From: Caprella mutica
Taxonomy: Eukaryota; Arthropoda; Malacostraca; Amphipoda; Caprellidae
Direction of reading: 5' to 3'
Length of the DNA stretch: 64,000 bases
Assembly (NCBI GenBank): GCA_947561585.1
Contig: CANNZV010001067.1
Coordinates: forward strand, 1-64,000
Part shown: positions 10,784 to 22,457 of the stretch, in pieces
How positions within the stretch are numbered: the stretch's first letter is position 1
Layout of the letters: every line of letters begins with the position of its first letter
Made by a program: the position numbers and the translations under genes
Notes under the pieces: model-generated
Databases searched by the model: none
Told to the model about the DNA's origin: nothing
Seen by the model: only the letters and a program-made list of their open reading frames with translations

Positions 10784-10798
10784 GGTTATGGGCCCAGG
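10784..10798 (+). promoter_or_regulatory. Copia primer-binding site
   Basis: ggttatgggcccagg directly follows the 5' LTR. This resembles the binding site of copia elements for an internal initiator-Met tRNA fragment. Confidence 0.7.
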
Positions 10799-11011
10799 AC
10801 AGAAGAAAGAACTCGTAAAAAACTCAAGAAAATTTTGTAAGGGATTTAATATTTCGACTTGTTATACTTCAGTGTGAATATAAAGAAAATTTATCGGAGA
10901 TACAGGAAGAGAAATTATAAGAGTACCTTCAAACTACATTTCAGAGTAAAGACTTGTTCAACTTGCTACTAACTAAGAAGAAAGATAAGAGAAGACTGAT
11001 TTATTGAAAAG

Positions 11012-12814
11012 ATGTCAAGTCACGATAGAAGTTTCTCAGTTATTCCACTAAAAGGAAGAGAAAACTATCAAACATGGAAGGTGCAAGCTAAAATGGCACT
11101 CATCCGTGATGGATTATGGTCCATTGTTAACGAAACAGAAAACATGCCAAATGAATCTGAAACGGAAAGATTAAATAAGATTTGTTTAAGAAGAGACAGA
11201 GCTCTAGCAACGATTGTTTTAACCATTGATCCAGATTTAATATATCTAATAGGAAATGCAGAAAATCCTGTTGATGTTTGGAAGGTATTAGAAACAACAT
11301 TTCAGAAGAAATCTGTTGCAAATAAATTTTCATTAAGAAAAAAATTAATAAACACGAAGATGACTGATAAGATGAATCTGCAAAATCATGTGAAATTTTT
11401 CTCTGAAACTTATAGTAATCTTGCTGCGATTGGTGAATCCCTTGAAAATGATGACAAAGTGTTTTATTTACTTTGTTCTTTACCTGATAGTTATGACATG
11501 GTTGTAACTACTATAGAAAATGTTGATACTCTTCCTGACTTTCAAACTGTAGTTCAAAAACTATTAGAACAAGAAAATAAAATGAAAGAGAGGCAGTCAG
11601 AGAAGGAGATTACACAAGCACTATATGTTAAGAAACAACCAAAGATCGTGAAGAAATGCAATCATTGTCACAAGACAGGACATATTTTCAAAGACTGTTG
11701 GATTCTTCACCCAGAATTGAAGAAAAATAACGTACAATTTAAATGCAAAGGTGAAAAATTGAATAAAGTGATGTCTAAACCAGATTTCCCTGAAAATTGT
11801 GTTGGACTAGTGACACATCAAGAATGTTCTGTACAGAACCATTCAAATCTTAACACATGGATAATAGATTCTGGAGCAACGAGCCACATGACATTCCAAA
11901 AGAAACTCCTAACAGATTTTTCAGAATTGAAGCATCCTGAAGAAGTTAGTATAGGTGATGGACGTACACTTGAGGTAAAAGGCAAAGGAAGCGTAATTAT
12001 TAACGTCAACACCAAGCATCATAAAAACAAATTAAAACTTAGAAATGTATTGTACATTCCAAAATTGTTGTACAATCTTTTGAGCATCTCTAAAACTTCA
12101 AATGAAGGTATAACTGCTATCTTCTCAAAAGACAAATGTAGTTTTGTTGGTAAAGACAATGAAATTATTGCCGAAGCTCAGAAGGAGAATAATTTGTTTT
12201 ACCTCACTGAAACTGAAGAAGCTCATACTGTTGCATCGAAAGAGTTGTGGCATCGTCGACTTAGTCATATTGGAAGCCAACGAATGGAGAAAATGTCTCG
12301 AGATAATTTGGTTGATAGTTTTAAAATAAATGAAACAGAATCTCCAACAAAAAATATCTGCGAGCCATGTACTTCTGCTAAAATAAAACGATGTCCATTT
12401 CCTCAGAGTAAGAAAAATGAATCAAGAGAACTATTAGAACTCATTCATTCTGATGTATGTGGAAAACTTGAACAAAGATCAATAGGAATGGCTGAATATT
12501 TTATCACATTCACAGATGATAAGTCAAGATATGTATGGGTGTATCCTATGAAAAAGAAAAGCGACGCCTTTGAAATTTTTAAAAATTTCAAAACAACTGT
12601 AGAAAAAGAAACTGGTAACTTCATTAAAATCTTAAGATCAGATAATGAAGGTGAATACTGCTCTAATGAGTTCAAAGAATATCTTCAAGAGAACGGTATC
12701 AAGCATGAAACTACTGTACCTTCATGTCCAGAACAAAATGGTGTAAGTGAAAGATTGAACAGAACCCTCATAGAGACCGTGAGAGCCATGCTTCTTGATT
12801 CAAAACTGGACTAG
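11012..12814 (+). CDS. Copia gag-protease-integrase, ended early by TAG
   Basis: 600 residues from ATG 11012. Residues 1-210 are the copia Gag region. A zinc knuckle, C-x2-C-x4-H-x4-C (CNHCHKTGHIFKDC), lies near 214. The protease site DSGATSH is near 284. The integrase shows its N-terminal H/C zinc site (HRRLSH...CEPC) and a D, D, E set near 479, 541 and 579. A TAG at 12812-12814 stops the frame inside integrase, although the same frame stays open and continues as copia protein downstream. It looks like a point nonsense change or a sequencing error. Confidence 0.92.
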   Translation: MSSHDRSFSVIPLKGRENYQTWKVQAKMALIRDGLWSIVNETENMPNESETERLNKICLRRDRALATIVLTIDPDLIYLIGNAENPVDVWKVLETTFQKKSVANKFSLRKKLINTKMTDKMNLQNHVKFFSETYSNLAAIGESLENDDKVFYLLCSLPDSYDMVVTTIENVDTLPDFQTVVQKLLEQENKMKERQSEKEITQALYVKKQPKIVKKCNHCHKTGHIFKDCWILHPELKKNNVQFKCKGEKLNKVMSKPDFPENCVGLVTHQECSVQNHSNLNTWIIDSGATSHMTFQKKLLTDFSELKHPEEVSIGDGRTLEVKGKGSVIINVNTKHHKNKLKLRNVLYIPKLLYNLLSISKTSNEGITAIFSKDKCSFVGKDNEIIAEAQKENNLFYLTETEEAHTVASKELWHRRLSHIGSQRMEKMSRDNLVDSFKINETESPTKNICEPCTSAKIKRCPFPQSKKNESRELLELIHSDVCGKLEQRSIGMAEYFITFTDDKSRYVWVYPMKKKSDAFEIFKNFKTTVEKETGNFIKILRSDNEGEYCSNEFKEYLQENGIKHETTVPSCPEQNGVSERLNRTLIETVRAMLLDSKLD

Positions 12815-14877
12815 TCATTTTGGGCTGGAGCTCTTAACACAGCTGCTTATGTTAAAAATCGATCTTCTACAAGTACACTTAGCAATAAAACACCATATGA
12901 AGCCATTAAAGGAGTAAAGCCTAATATTAATCACTTCAAACCTTTTGGTTGCATTGCTTACGCTCACATTCCAAAAGAAAATAGAAGAAAACTAGATCAG
13001 AAAGCAAAGAAATGCATTTTTCTAGGTTACTGTGAATTAAAGAAAGGTTTCAGATTATACGATATCAACAAAGAGATTTTGTTCATTGAGCGAAATGTAG
13101 TGTTCAGTGAAAATGAACAAATTCATCACACTGATAAAAGGGACTCAGAAATAAATGAAATACATCAAGTTAAGATATATGAAACTCTTCAAAGTTTACC
13201 TACCGAAGCTGATGAAGAAATTCATATAAAAAGATCACAAATAACTCCTAATGAAGCAGATGTAGAAATTCCTGCAAGAAAGTCAAAAAGAAGTCATAGA
13301 GCTCCTGATACTTATGGAGAGTGGGTGAATGCTGCTGTTTCCTGTGAACCAAAATCAGTGGAAGAAGCAATAAATGATCCAAACTGGAAAAAAGCTATGG
13401 ACACTGAAATGGAATCCATGGAAAAGAATAATGTATATGATCTTGTGCAACTACCTCCAGGAAAGAAACTTGTCAATCCAAAGTGGATATTTAAAAAGAA
13501 ATACTGTGATAATAAAATAGTGTACAAAGAAAGACTGGTTGCTCAAGGCTACTCACAAAAACAGGGAGAAGATTATGACGAAACATTCAGTCCTGTCGTT
13601 CGATTTGAATCAATCAGAACTTTGTTAGCCCTATCTGCTAGAAACCGATTCCATGTTCATCAAATGGACATTAAAACTGCTTTCCTAAATGGAGACCTAA
13701 AAGAAGACGTATTCATGAAACAGCCAAAAGGCTATGTTATTGAAAACAACAGAGATTTGGTGTGCTACTTGAAAAAAAGTATATATGGGCTCAAACAAAG
13801 TCCAAGATGCTGGAATAATTCGATTAATAACCGGTTAATTGAAATGGGATTTGAAAATGTAGCTAGTGATCCTTGTATCTACAAATCACAAAAAGGCATC
13901 TATATTGGTCTTTATGTTGATGATCTCATTATTGCTGGTGAGAATAAAGAAGAAATTGAACTAGTAAAGCAACATCTATCTGAAAAATATGAAGTTAAAG
14001 ATCTCGGTCAAATAAAAGAATTCCTTGGAGTCAAAATTATTCAACAACCAAATGGTGATTTCTGGTTAGGTCAGCCTGATTATATTACCAACATGCTTGA
14101 ACAATTTAATTTTACATCTTGTAACAGTATTGATACACCAGCTGATCCCAATGCTAAATTGATTTCTTTCCGAGAAGAAGATGAAGAATTTGATTCTAAA
14201 ATATATCAGTCTGCAGTTGGAAGCTTGATATATCTATCAACTAAGACAAGGCCAGATATAACATTTGCTGTTCATCAAGTGAGTCGTCATTGTTTCAAAC
14301 CTTCTACGGTTCACTGGTCAGCAGTTAAAAGGATATTTCGGTATTTGAAAGGCACAATTAATTTTGGAATTAATTACCAATCTAAACCAACAACAACTCT
14401 CACTGGTTATTCTGACTCTGATTTTGCTGGAAACACTGCGGATCGGAAATCTACATCAGGATATGTTTTCAAATTGCAAAATGGTCCAGTGAGCTGGTCA
14501 AGTAAAAAGCAAACAACAGTAGCTCTCTCTACAGCTGAAGCAGAATACACTGCTCTCAGCAAATCTGCTCAAGAAGCTGTGTGGTTAAAAAATCTAATGT
14601 CAGATCTTGATGAATCTTCTGCTGAGCCAATTACTATCTTTGAAGACAATACAGCTGCAATCAGTATGTCTAAAAATAGTGAATTTCACGTCAAAATAAA
14701 GCATTTGGACATAAAAACTCAAAAACTCACTTCATAAGAGATCAAGTTAAAAAAGGAAACATTACCGTTGAATATCTGTGTACTGAGAAAATGCCTGCTG
14801 ACATATTCACTAAGCCACTTGCTAGAGATAAATTCAAATATCTTAGGAATCTGAATGGAGTAATGGAACTAAAGTGA
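12815..14877 (+). pseudogene. Copia integrase C-terminus, reverse transcriptase and RNase H (broken)
   Basis: The frame after the TAG is open (first in-frame Met at 13079) through the integrase tail, then reverse transcriptase (QMDIKTAFLNG, YVDD near 13914-13925) and RNase H (SDSDFAG, ALSTAEAEY). It ends at TAA 14735-14737 because of a perfect tandem duplication of aaaactca (14714-14721 and 14722-14729). The +8 shift removes the last 50 or so codons, whose frame remains readable to TGA 14875-14877. Confidence 0.9.
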
Positions 14878-15038
14878 TTTAATTACTTTATTATCATATT
14901 GGATTTCTCCTTTCATATATTTTTCTAAGACTGAGCAAAGATGTTAATCATAAGCCAATAACATTATGTCTAATTATTTTTGTTTGGTAGCATATAGTAT
15001 ATATTAATATTCTTCATAGGATTACAAATGAGAAGGAG

Positions 15039-15230
15039 TGTTAAAATAGCATTTGTATATTTTATGAATATTAATTTAATATATTTTGCGTAAAGTGGAT
15101 ACGATAGCTAATGATATTAGAGCACCTTTTCTCCTAAATTTTACATTCGTTTTGTTCAAATAAATACTTCAACAGTCTCTCAAGAATTATCCTCAACTTC
15201 AAGCTAGTAGTACACTGCATAATTCTAACA
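15039..15230 (+). repeat. Copia 3' LTR
   Basis: 192 bp, identical to the 5' LTR as far as I can compare. A purine-rich tract precedes it and TGGTG follows. Confidence 0.95.
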
Positions 15231-15235
15231 TGGTG

Positions 15236-16031
15236 TTTATTGGAAATTTAATTTTAATTCAATTAACTTTTGAAAAAATTATAGTTCTCGGAAAATATTG
15301 AGTTTTGGGAAAAATTTTAGTACCTATTCGGAAAATTGAGGTTTGGGAAAATATTGATTTTTATAAAAAAATTTTTTAAGTGTGATGGATTTAAATATAT
15401 ATAATAATAATGTTGTTTAATATCCTTATTGCTCTTCCTCTTAAATTTTTACTTTTATATGCTTTACTTGATTTCCAAAGGCATTCGTAAGTCCTATATA
15501 ATTTAGTTAGCTATTCAACAGCAGCTCTACTCGTTGTCAGCCATTTTGCAGGAGCTTCAATGTTTACAACCTCCCCCTGGTGCATCAATGGACTAACTGA
15601 GCCACAGTGAGTTTCACTCAGGTCTCAGACTGTCGAAAAGAATGGCCAGGGTGAATGTTGGAGTGAGCCTCAAGTTTCCCGCTGGTTTGCCCCTCAACTG
15701 CGCGTTTGCCCGTTGTTTCAACACTCAGAGTGTGCTAAAGAGCCTCAATGTAAACGGGGCTTTAGAGTGAATTCATTCACTCAAAATTTGAAAAGAAGAA
15801 GACCGGCACTCGGTGAGTTGGTGTCGCTCATTGAAGTTTGAACATGGAACCATTCTTTCTATGGTTGAATTCTTGGTATAGAATTCTTTAGTCTATTTCT
15901 TTTATATAAAATTAACAATTTGGTGAATTTGAGGTTTATGTACGCCTCCGATTTGAAGTATTTTCAATATTTTAACACTTTGGTCACTTTATAAGTTTAT
16001 ATAGATTATAGATAAAATTCATAAAAAGCCC
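15236..16031. other. Right part of the TA-flanked element and flank, no gene
   Basis: To 15762 this is the right part of the interrupted inverted-repeat element. After that it is AT-rich sequence without coding signal. Confidence 0.5.
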
Positions 16032-16530
16032 AGTCTGCAGAATATGGGCCATTTTTATCCTTTTCTGTGTGAACAATCCTAAATTTCTTCCTATATTTGC
16101 ATGTATTCTACTGAGAACAGAAGGCAAAATACCCAGTCTGCTGATGTGTCTCTTCTCCTGCAGTCCGCAGAGATTTTATTTTGGAGAGAGTTACTCTCTG
16201 ACTCTCAGTAGCAGATTTAAAATCCTCCGCAGCTAAATTAATGGTAACACAGGAATTAATTCATGATCTCCCGCAGAGATCTCCAATTTCTAAAATTCAA
16301 TCAAAATCTCCTGCAGAGAGTCTTGGAAAAATGTTCCATATTCTGCAGACTGGCAAAATACCAGACTCAGACTGTGGGAACTGGTAAACTTTTCTCTAAG
16401 AAATCCTCTATTTTAGCTTTTGTTCTCTCTCGACTCTCAGTAAAATACATGTAAATATAGGAAGAAATTAAGGATTGTTCACACAGAAAATGTTAAAAAT
16501 GTTCCATATTCTGCAAACTGGCCAAAATAG
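16032..16530. repeat. Nested fold-back repeat of the CCAGTCTGCAGAATATGG family
   Basis: An outer inverted pair (16032-16110 and about 16430-16525) shares tctgcagaatatgg, tgtgtgaacaatcc and cttcctatattt. It encloses an inner block (about 16130-16360) that also occurs at 33055-33320. The outer ends pair ttctgcagact-type sequences. No coding capacity. Confidence 0.7.
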
Positions 16531-18471
16531 AGGATTTCTTGGTCCTTGGAGAACACTTTACAAGTTCCTAACTTAATGCAGTCTGGATAAAAACTAAAAA
16601 TGAGCCATGCATTTTATGATTTTAACCCATTTAAGCTGAGAATTAATTATTATATATTTCTTGTACTTTTATATTTTTTGTCCTAAGCACCTGTTTGAGC
16701 TCAGATATATCCCTAATCTCTATTAGTAGTAGTGAATATTAACTTTCTAACCTAGAGCAAAGTAGTCAATCTACAATTTTTGTTCTAATATATATTTGTC
16801 AGGTGGGGCCTTTGACGGTAAATGTCAAGATCAGAGAGGGTGAGTGCCCTTTTTCATTAAAAAAAAGTAAAATAATAAAATTTTGTACACCTGGAAAGAT
16901 TCCCTCAATGCCTAGCTTATTCTGAACAAAAAACTTACCTAACTTTTTGTTCAAGGACTAATAATAAGAAAGTTATGACCTTTCAAAATTGGTGATGTCA
17001 AGGCATAATGTTATTTTTGCCCTTTTTTCAAAAGTTCACAAGGTCATAACTTTTGACCTATAACAGTTAGAGATATTAGAGAGTTACCGTTTTTTGGGCA
17101 CAACTTCACAAGAACCCTTTGTACCAACTTTCATTTAAATCTGTGGGTGTGGTGTTAACTGTTAAATTTCATATATTTTGGTCCACTGACTCCACTTGTC
17201 ATTGAATGCTCCTGTGGGCTGTGGTCATCGGTATTCCTCATTTTGTTAAAATAATCTTCCATTTGGTGCCATTTGATAAATAGTCCTACCAATATTTCTC
17301 CTATGTTACAATGTTATTTTGGAAAAAAATTTATGATAATTTGATCATTTTGGAGAGAAATTTGGTGATCTTTAATTTTTGGACCATGTGTAATAATATG
17401 CATGTCCAAGCCTACACCAATCATCTCAGAGCCTCGCTGCCTCAGTATAATATTAAAACACGCCACAATCGGTTCGATCAATTATACGACACACCAAAAT
17501 CAATTATGATGATTTGATTTGACGCATTCACATCAAACTATACATGAATTTAAACTTTTATTTTGATTCTCAAGGGCATGGATACAGTCACGTCAAACTC
17601 TACGTAAATTTGAACATCTATTTAGATTCTTTAGAGTATTGGGCATTAGATGCAGACTGCGGTCACTTCAAAATATACGTAAATTAGATGCTTTCACGTC
17701 GAACTATATGTAAATTTATATATGGATTTTTATTCATTATTCAAGCTAGCTTAACATTCCGCTCTTTAGGAATTGTTATGAAATGTTTAAATTGGTGACC
17801 AATTTAAACATTCCAATTCCATAACAATTCTTAAAGACCAACCAATTACTTGTAACTATAGTATCAAGTTATGATCTTGAAGGTGCTCATTCACAGACAT
17901 GTTTGCCAGTAACATCAGAGATACCAGTAACATCAGAGAAACTGTCCTGTGATGTTTCCAGGGACTCTTTCTTGGAAAAAATCAAATTTAATAATGGATA
18001 GATGAAATGGTATTTATATAATAGGTGTTTTCATCCCTTGTTGTTTTGAACCAAAACTGGTACAGTCTGTTCAGTTCATGATTTTTCAAAAACTGAAAAC
18101 TGGTGGATAAATTTCAACAAAACTGTCAGGAAATGTTACCAGGGACTCCTTGATAAAAGTTAAAACACATGTTTTGTAACGGATATTTGCAGCGGTATTT
18201 AAAATGTTTTCAGGTCATTTCAGCTCTTCACCCTGTGCCAGTTTATGAGCCATAAAATTTAACTTGGCAATTCCTGCAGTCTGAGTCTGGCAGTAAAAAT
18301 CCATGTTTCAAAGTATGGCCAAAGTTGTCATTATATTGGCACTTTTGAGGGTTGAAATAAGTTGAAAAACCTGCAGGCTGTAAATATCAAGCAATTCTGC
18401 AGACCATTCTTGAAAAAATGGTCTTTTCTGATGAATTAATTACTCTTAGAGTCTGTTGGAGTTCAGCAAAC
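16531..18471. other. Gene-free repeat-derived sequence
   Basis: 17530-17740 holds degenerate repeats of a cacgtcaaactatacgtaaattt motif. 17763-17842 is an imperfect hairpin (gaatgttt...aaacattc arms). 17938-18085 and 18118-18250 are a diverged direct duplication (both contain ccagggactc and tttcagtt/ttcagctc-like segments). No gene was recognised. Confidence 0.4.
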
Positions 18472-18479
18472 CTTAAAAT
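18472..18479. repeat. hAT target-site duplication, left copy CTTAAAAT
   Basis: Identical to 23991-23998 on the other side of the element. Confidence 0.85.
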
Positions 18480-19184
18480 TAGGGCTGTACAGATACCATA
18501 ATTATTGCCGATACCGATACGAGGTTTTGGTAATCTGCCGATACTGATACTTAAAAACCACCGATATTCGGATACTCCCAATACCGATACACTGATATTT
18601 TTTAATTACACATTATTCTTATTAATTTTATTTACCTATATATTAAATGTAATGAATCTGAAACTATAGTATCAGATTCGGCAAGTGTGATATGTACTGT
18701 ATAATGTAGGGTCGGGAGGGGTGATTCTTGTGCACTAAAAAACTTTCTGGTGTTACAACTTAGTTTTTGCAGATAGACGATTAATATTAGACATGAAGAA
18801 CCGCACTAAGGCCTTCTATACACAATCCAAAGGGAAAAAAAATAAGAACTTATATAATCTTGAGTTATTGACGAAAGTAGTGCGCTATTGAAATTTTCAT
18901 TGATGGAGCGATACTGATATCTGCACACCCATCAATTCCTTTCCATAGTGAAGAATAGCACTATTGAGTGTCATAATACTTACTAGAAATTATTCTAATG
19001 TGTTTAAAATCATAAACAGTAAAATTAAAAACTTGAGACAAAAATTTTTAACCTGTTTACATTCTCTTAAGGATTATTTTATGCTTGTAATATTAATTTA
19101 ACCTAAGTATAAAACTATAATATATATATTATGAACTGTAAATATAATAAATAACTAATTGACGGGCACTCATAGAGCGCATAC

Positions 19185-19575
19185 TTTCGCAACTGCTTAT
19201 AAATAACCTTGACCTTTAACTAACCTGTTCGCTTCCAAAATATAATAAACTGGTTCCTGCCTGGATTTTTACCAACCATTCCACTAAATTTCAGTTAATT
19301 TGATTGAAAACATTTTGAGTTAAACATAACCGTGACCTTTTATCCGATGGCGTCCAAAAACTTACCAAATCGTTCTTAGATATTGACCTATCGTCTCATC
19401 AAATTTCAGGCAAATTTGTTGAAAACTTTTTGAATTATTTAATTAAAATGAACTTGAGCTTTGACCAGGTCGGTCGCAAAATTTTACCAGATGGTTCCTG
19501 AAGATTAGTCATTGATCGTCCCACCAAATTCCAAGTGATTTGATCGAAGACATTTTGAATACGCAAGTAACAGGA
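19185..19575. repeat. Three degenerate tandem units of about 118 bp
   Basis: Each unit contains a ccttgacctt-type start, then ttcct..., then ccac(c/t)aaatttca, gatttgatcgaaaacattttgaat. Divergence is high. The array lies inside the hAT element. Confidence 0.6.
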
Positions 19576-20409
19576 TGACAAAAAATAAATTCCACCTAAA
19601 AAAATAAATTCCACAATCTGCGAAGCTAATAAACATTTTAGGTGTCAAAAATAGCATGTAAAATGAATTTAACATACATATCTAAAACGTTGTTCAAAAT
19701 GCTGTTCACTTTGATATTTTTAACTAGGTCTCTGAAATTACAATTATAAGAATATAGAATGGGTTTTCTGTACCTACATCTCTTAGGGTACATGGAATAT
19801 TCACTTGCCGTTGTAAAATCGGGGAGATACCCAGGCCACGAGAGGGCCCATATGTACTGAATCCTCATTGAACAGTTCTAGAGGCTACTTGTTGTAATCC
19901 TCCAGTCTTCCAATTCTGTCTCAAGAAAGGTAAAAATATGTGACAATTTGAGTGTTAAAATAATAATATGAAGATTAGTAAAGTTGTCTTCCAGAGTTGT
20001 GTCCCTAGCTCCTGTAATAGCTAGAACATTCCACAACAATACATGGTTTTGTTTCTGGGCGAAGACCAGATCATCGGCAAGTATAACTGTTTTACTTTCC
20101 AGTGATTCTGTTTTAGGAGCTAATGTTCCCATGCCTTGTTAGAATTTGTAGAATAAGACAAAGTTTCCTTTAGCATTCTCTTTCAAAGAGGAAGAGCTCT
20201 TTGTTCTGTCTACAAGAAGGTAGGTTGACCTATCTTCCTCTGGTGTTTTTCACAGACCACTGGTTCAGGTCCTGCGCTAAGAAATCAGCAGTTTCCTTGT
20301 CAATGGTGCCAGCGTGAGCTTTAATAGTTATTCACAGAAAGGTATCATCAGTCAGGTGCCCCAGTGACCACAGAGCGTCCACACTCTGATTTACATGAGT
20401 GGCTCCTCG

Positions 20410-22457
20410 TCCTCAAACAAACAACCGCTTATTTGGCCATGGCTGTTCAATCGAAATAAATTGGACTTCATCTATTGGATTGAAATCTGGTGTTGGGAGA
20501 GGCCAAATTTCCTTGCTACAGAATCTTGGCAATTGACGTGAGCACCAACCATGTGCGATGTGTCTTGTTTGAGTAATAAAAATGTTAATCATCTTGTTGG
20601 AAGAAAAATGATTGTGTTCTGAAATGTTTTTTTTTAGCAATCCAATAGCTGGACCCACAATATTGTTGAAGATTATTAATTTTACCCCGTGATCCACGAA
20701 AATCAGAGAAGACTTCCACGTTTTCGAGATAGCGGAAATCTTTGATATTGTCCCGAGTGCGTTGGGGATTCAAACATCAGATGCATGTGATGCTCGATTT
20801 ATTTATTGATCTGAAATACAGGAATTTTCTAAACAAAAGGAATAACAGTTTGAGTGCCCAAATAGAATGATTATACCTACAGATACAAAGGACTTTGAAA
20901 AACATGCTAAATTCAGTAAATTGCATAGAGTTCAAATTCAGTATTTTTTAATGTTTAAGGATTACTACCTTAGTCTAACTTTTCAGAATGAGGATCAGAT
21001 TAAGATCTCAATCCAATTAGATTAAGAATTTGACTAGATTGAGATTACCTCTTTTAAACAAGTAAATTCCAATAATATTCTGTGCTATTTAAAATAAATT
21101 CTATGTTTAATGAACAATTAAGTAAACAAAATGATATTTTCCATTTAACTTCCCCACCGAATATTCACATGAAATTAATGTATCAATTAATGTAACTATT
21201 AAAATTTAGGGTTACGAGATTCTACCGTCATACAGGTTCAACAATAAAGGGTGAAAGACTGAACTATAAATGTTTACTTTTAACATGAAAGGACTAATTC
21301 TATTTGTTCTTAAACATTCAGAACTCCACAACTTTGTAGACAAACTTACTTGATGGTTAGGCTGAGGATTAATTTCGGTACATCTGATAATTTTTGGATT
21401 TTGGTAATTCACTTTAAATTGAAAGGGACATGTTACATTATGTCTGCAAGATGGAATGAAAAATAAACATACTGGTTATTCACGATTGCCAAAATAACAG
21501 TGGCAACTTTAAACAACATGTAAAGAGAAGAAATTATTTGAGAAAATATGTACCCAGTATGTACCAAGTTTAATAATAATTGTCTGAACAAAAAATTACG
21601 GTAGACAGAAGTTTAAATTTTCCGAACTGGCACTGAGATGTCACAGCGCCATTTTGATTCACAGAATACAGCTAGCTAATTAAGAAGACATCAACAAATT
21701 AAAAATCAAGTGAGGATAGTGTATATTTCAATTGATAGATAAGTTAGCTCATACGCTAAAGATAAGGCCACAATTATTTGAAAGTGAAGGCGCATCACAA
21801 AAATAGTTCACGATAGAATAGAAGAGCTGGCTACCTATGTTTATCACAGCACATCTAAATTCAATTTATGAAGAAAGTTAAATGGTAGATGGTGCTAGTT
21901 ATGGTTCCAATAATGTGTCTATAGTAGCAGGAAAAAGAGATTATGAATTTTGAATAGGATTTGATCGCTTTCTGCGACAGATATCTTCTGAACATGAATA
22001 TTAAATTGGGTTGGAATTTGGTTACAATTATGAAGAGTTTTTCATTAGAAAAGATATGTCATGCCTTGCTGTGTCTCCTTTCAGCTCTCTGAGAAGAACC
22101 TGTGCTCTCAAGTCTTTTTTTTAAAAAGTGTGAGGAATTAGTGTTCTCTCATTTTGTAGGGAGACAACTGAAGATCCTTCTTGATGATGGTTCTCATTGG
22201 AATGTGGATCATATGTATGTCTTTAGCCATATTTTGAATTGATCTTTAAGTATTTCTTTGAGTATTCAACATTTCACAAATAGTCTTAGCTATTTTCTTT
22301 ATTCGAACAAGTACGCCCACTTCTTCTAGTACAAACCTCAGAAGTGGCCAGTTTGAAGAATCTACTATTCACAACATGGTAAAAGGTAGATTTGCAACTT
22401 TTCGAAGCGTAATGATATCAGAGTTGCTTTTCCCTGTACGATGGGCTCGTTTGCTCA
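20410..22457 (-). pseudogene. Dead mariner/Tc1-type transposase
   Basis: Minus-strand fragments in order resemble an IS630/mariner transposase. The N-terminus starts near 22457 (MSKRAHRTGKSN). A helix-turn-helix block reads RTIIKKDLQLSPYKMR at about 22190-22145. An FSNEKLF segment lies near 22050. After about 1.2 kb of unrelated sequence come FFFQQD (20590-20610) and WPLPTPDFNPID (about 20470-20510), the region of the second and third catalytic acids. Stops and frameshifts are frequent. It sits inside the hAT element and is older than, or was carried by, it. Confidence 0.65.

Larger units (their letters stand above)
10592..15230 (+). mobile_element. Ty1/copia LTR retrotransposon, young but damaged
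   Basis: 4,639 bp bounded by identical 192-bp LTRs (10592-10783 and 15039-15230, both TG...CA-type ends) and a TGGTG duplication. The order is a primer-binding site after the 5' LTR, gag, protease, integrase, reverse transcriptase, RNase H, a purine-rich tract (about 15026-15038) and the 3' LTR. Integrase before reverse transcriptase defines copia. I saw no difference between the LTRs, so integration is recent. The gag-pol frame has a TAG at 12812-12814 and a frameshifting 8-bp duplication at 14714-14729. Confidence 0.95.
9552..15762. mobile_element. TA-flanked inverted-repeat DNA element interrupted by a copia element
   Basis: The left end AAGCCCCGTTTACATTGA (from 9552) matches the inverted right end (to 15762) exactly over 18 bp. 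TA dinucleotides lie at 9550-9551 and 15763-15764, as for a Tc1/mariner-type insertion. Without the copia insertion and its target duplication the element is about 1.57 kb. No transposase was seen, so it is non-autonomous. Confidence 0.6.
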
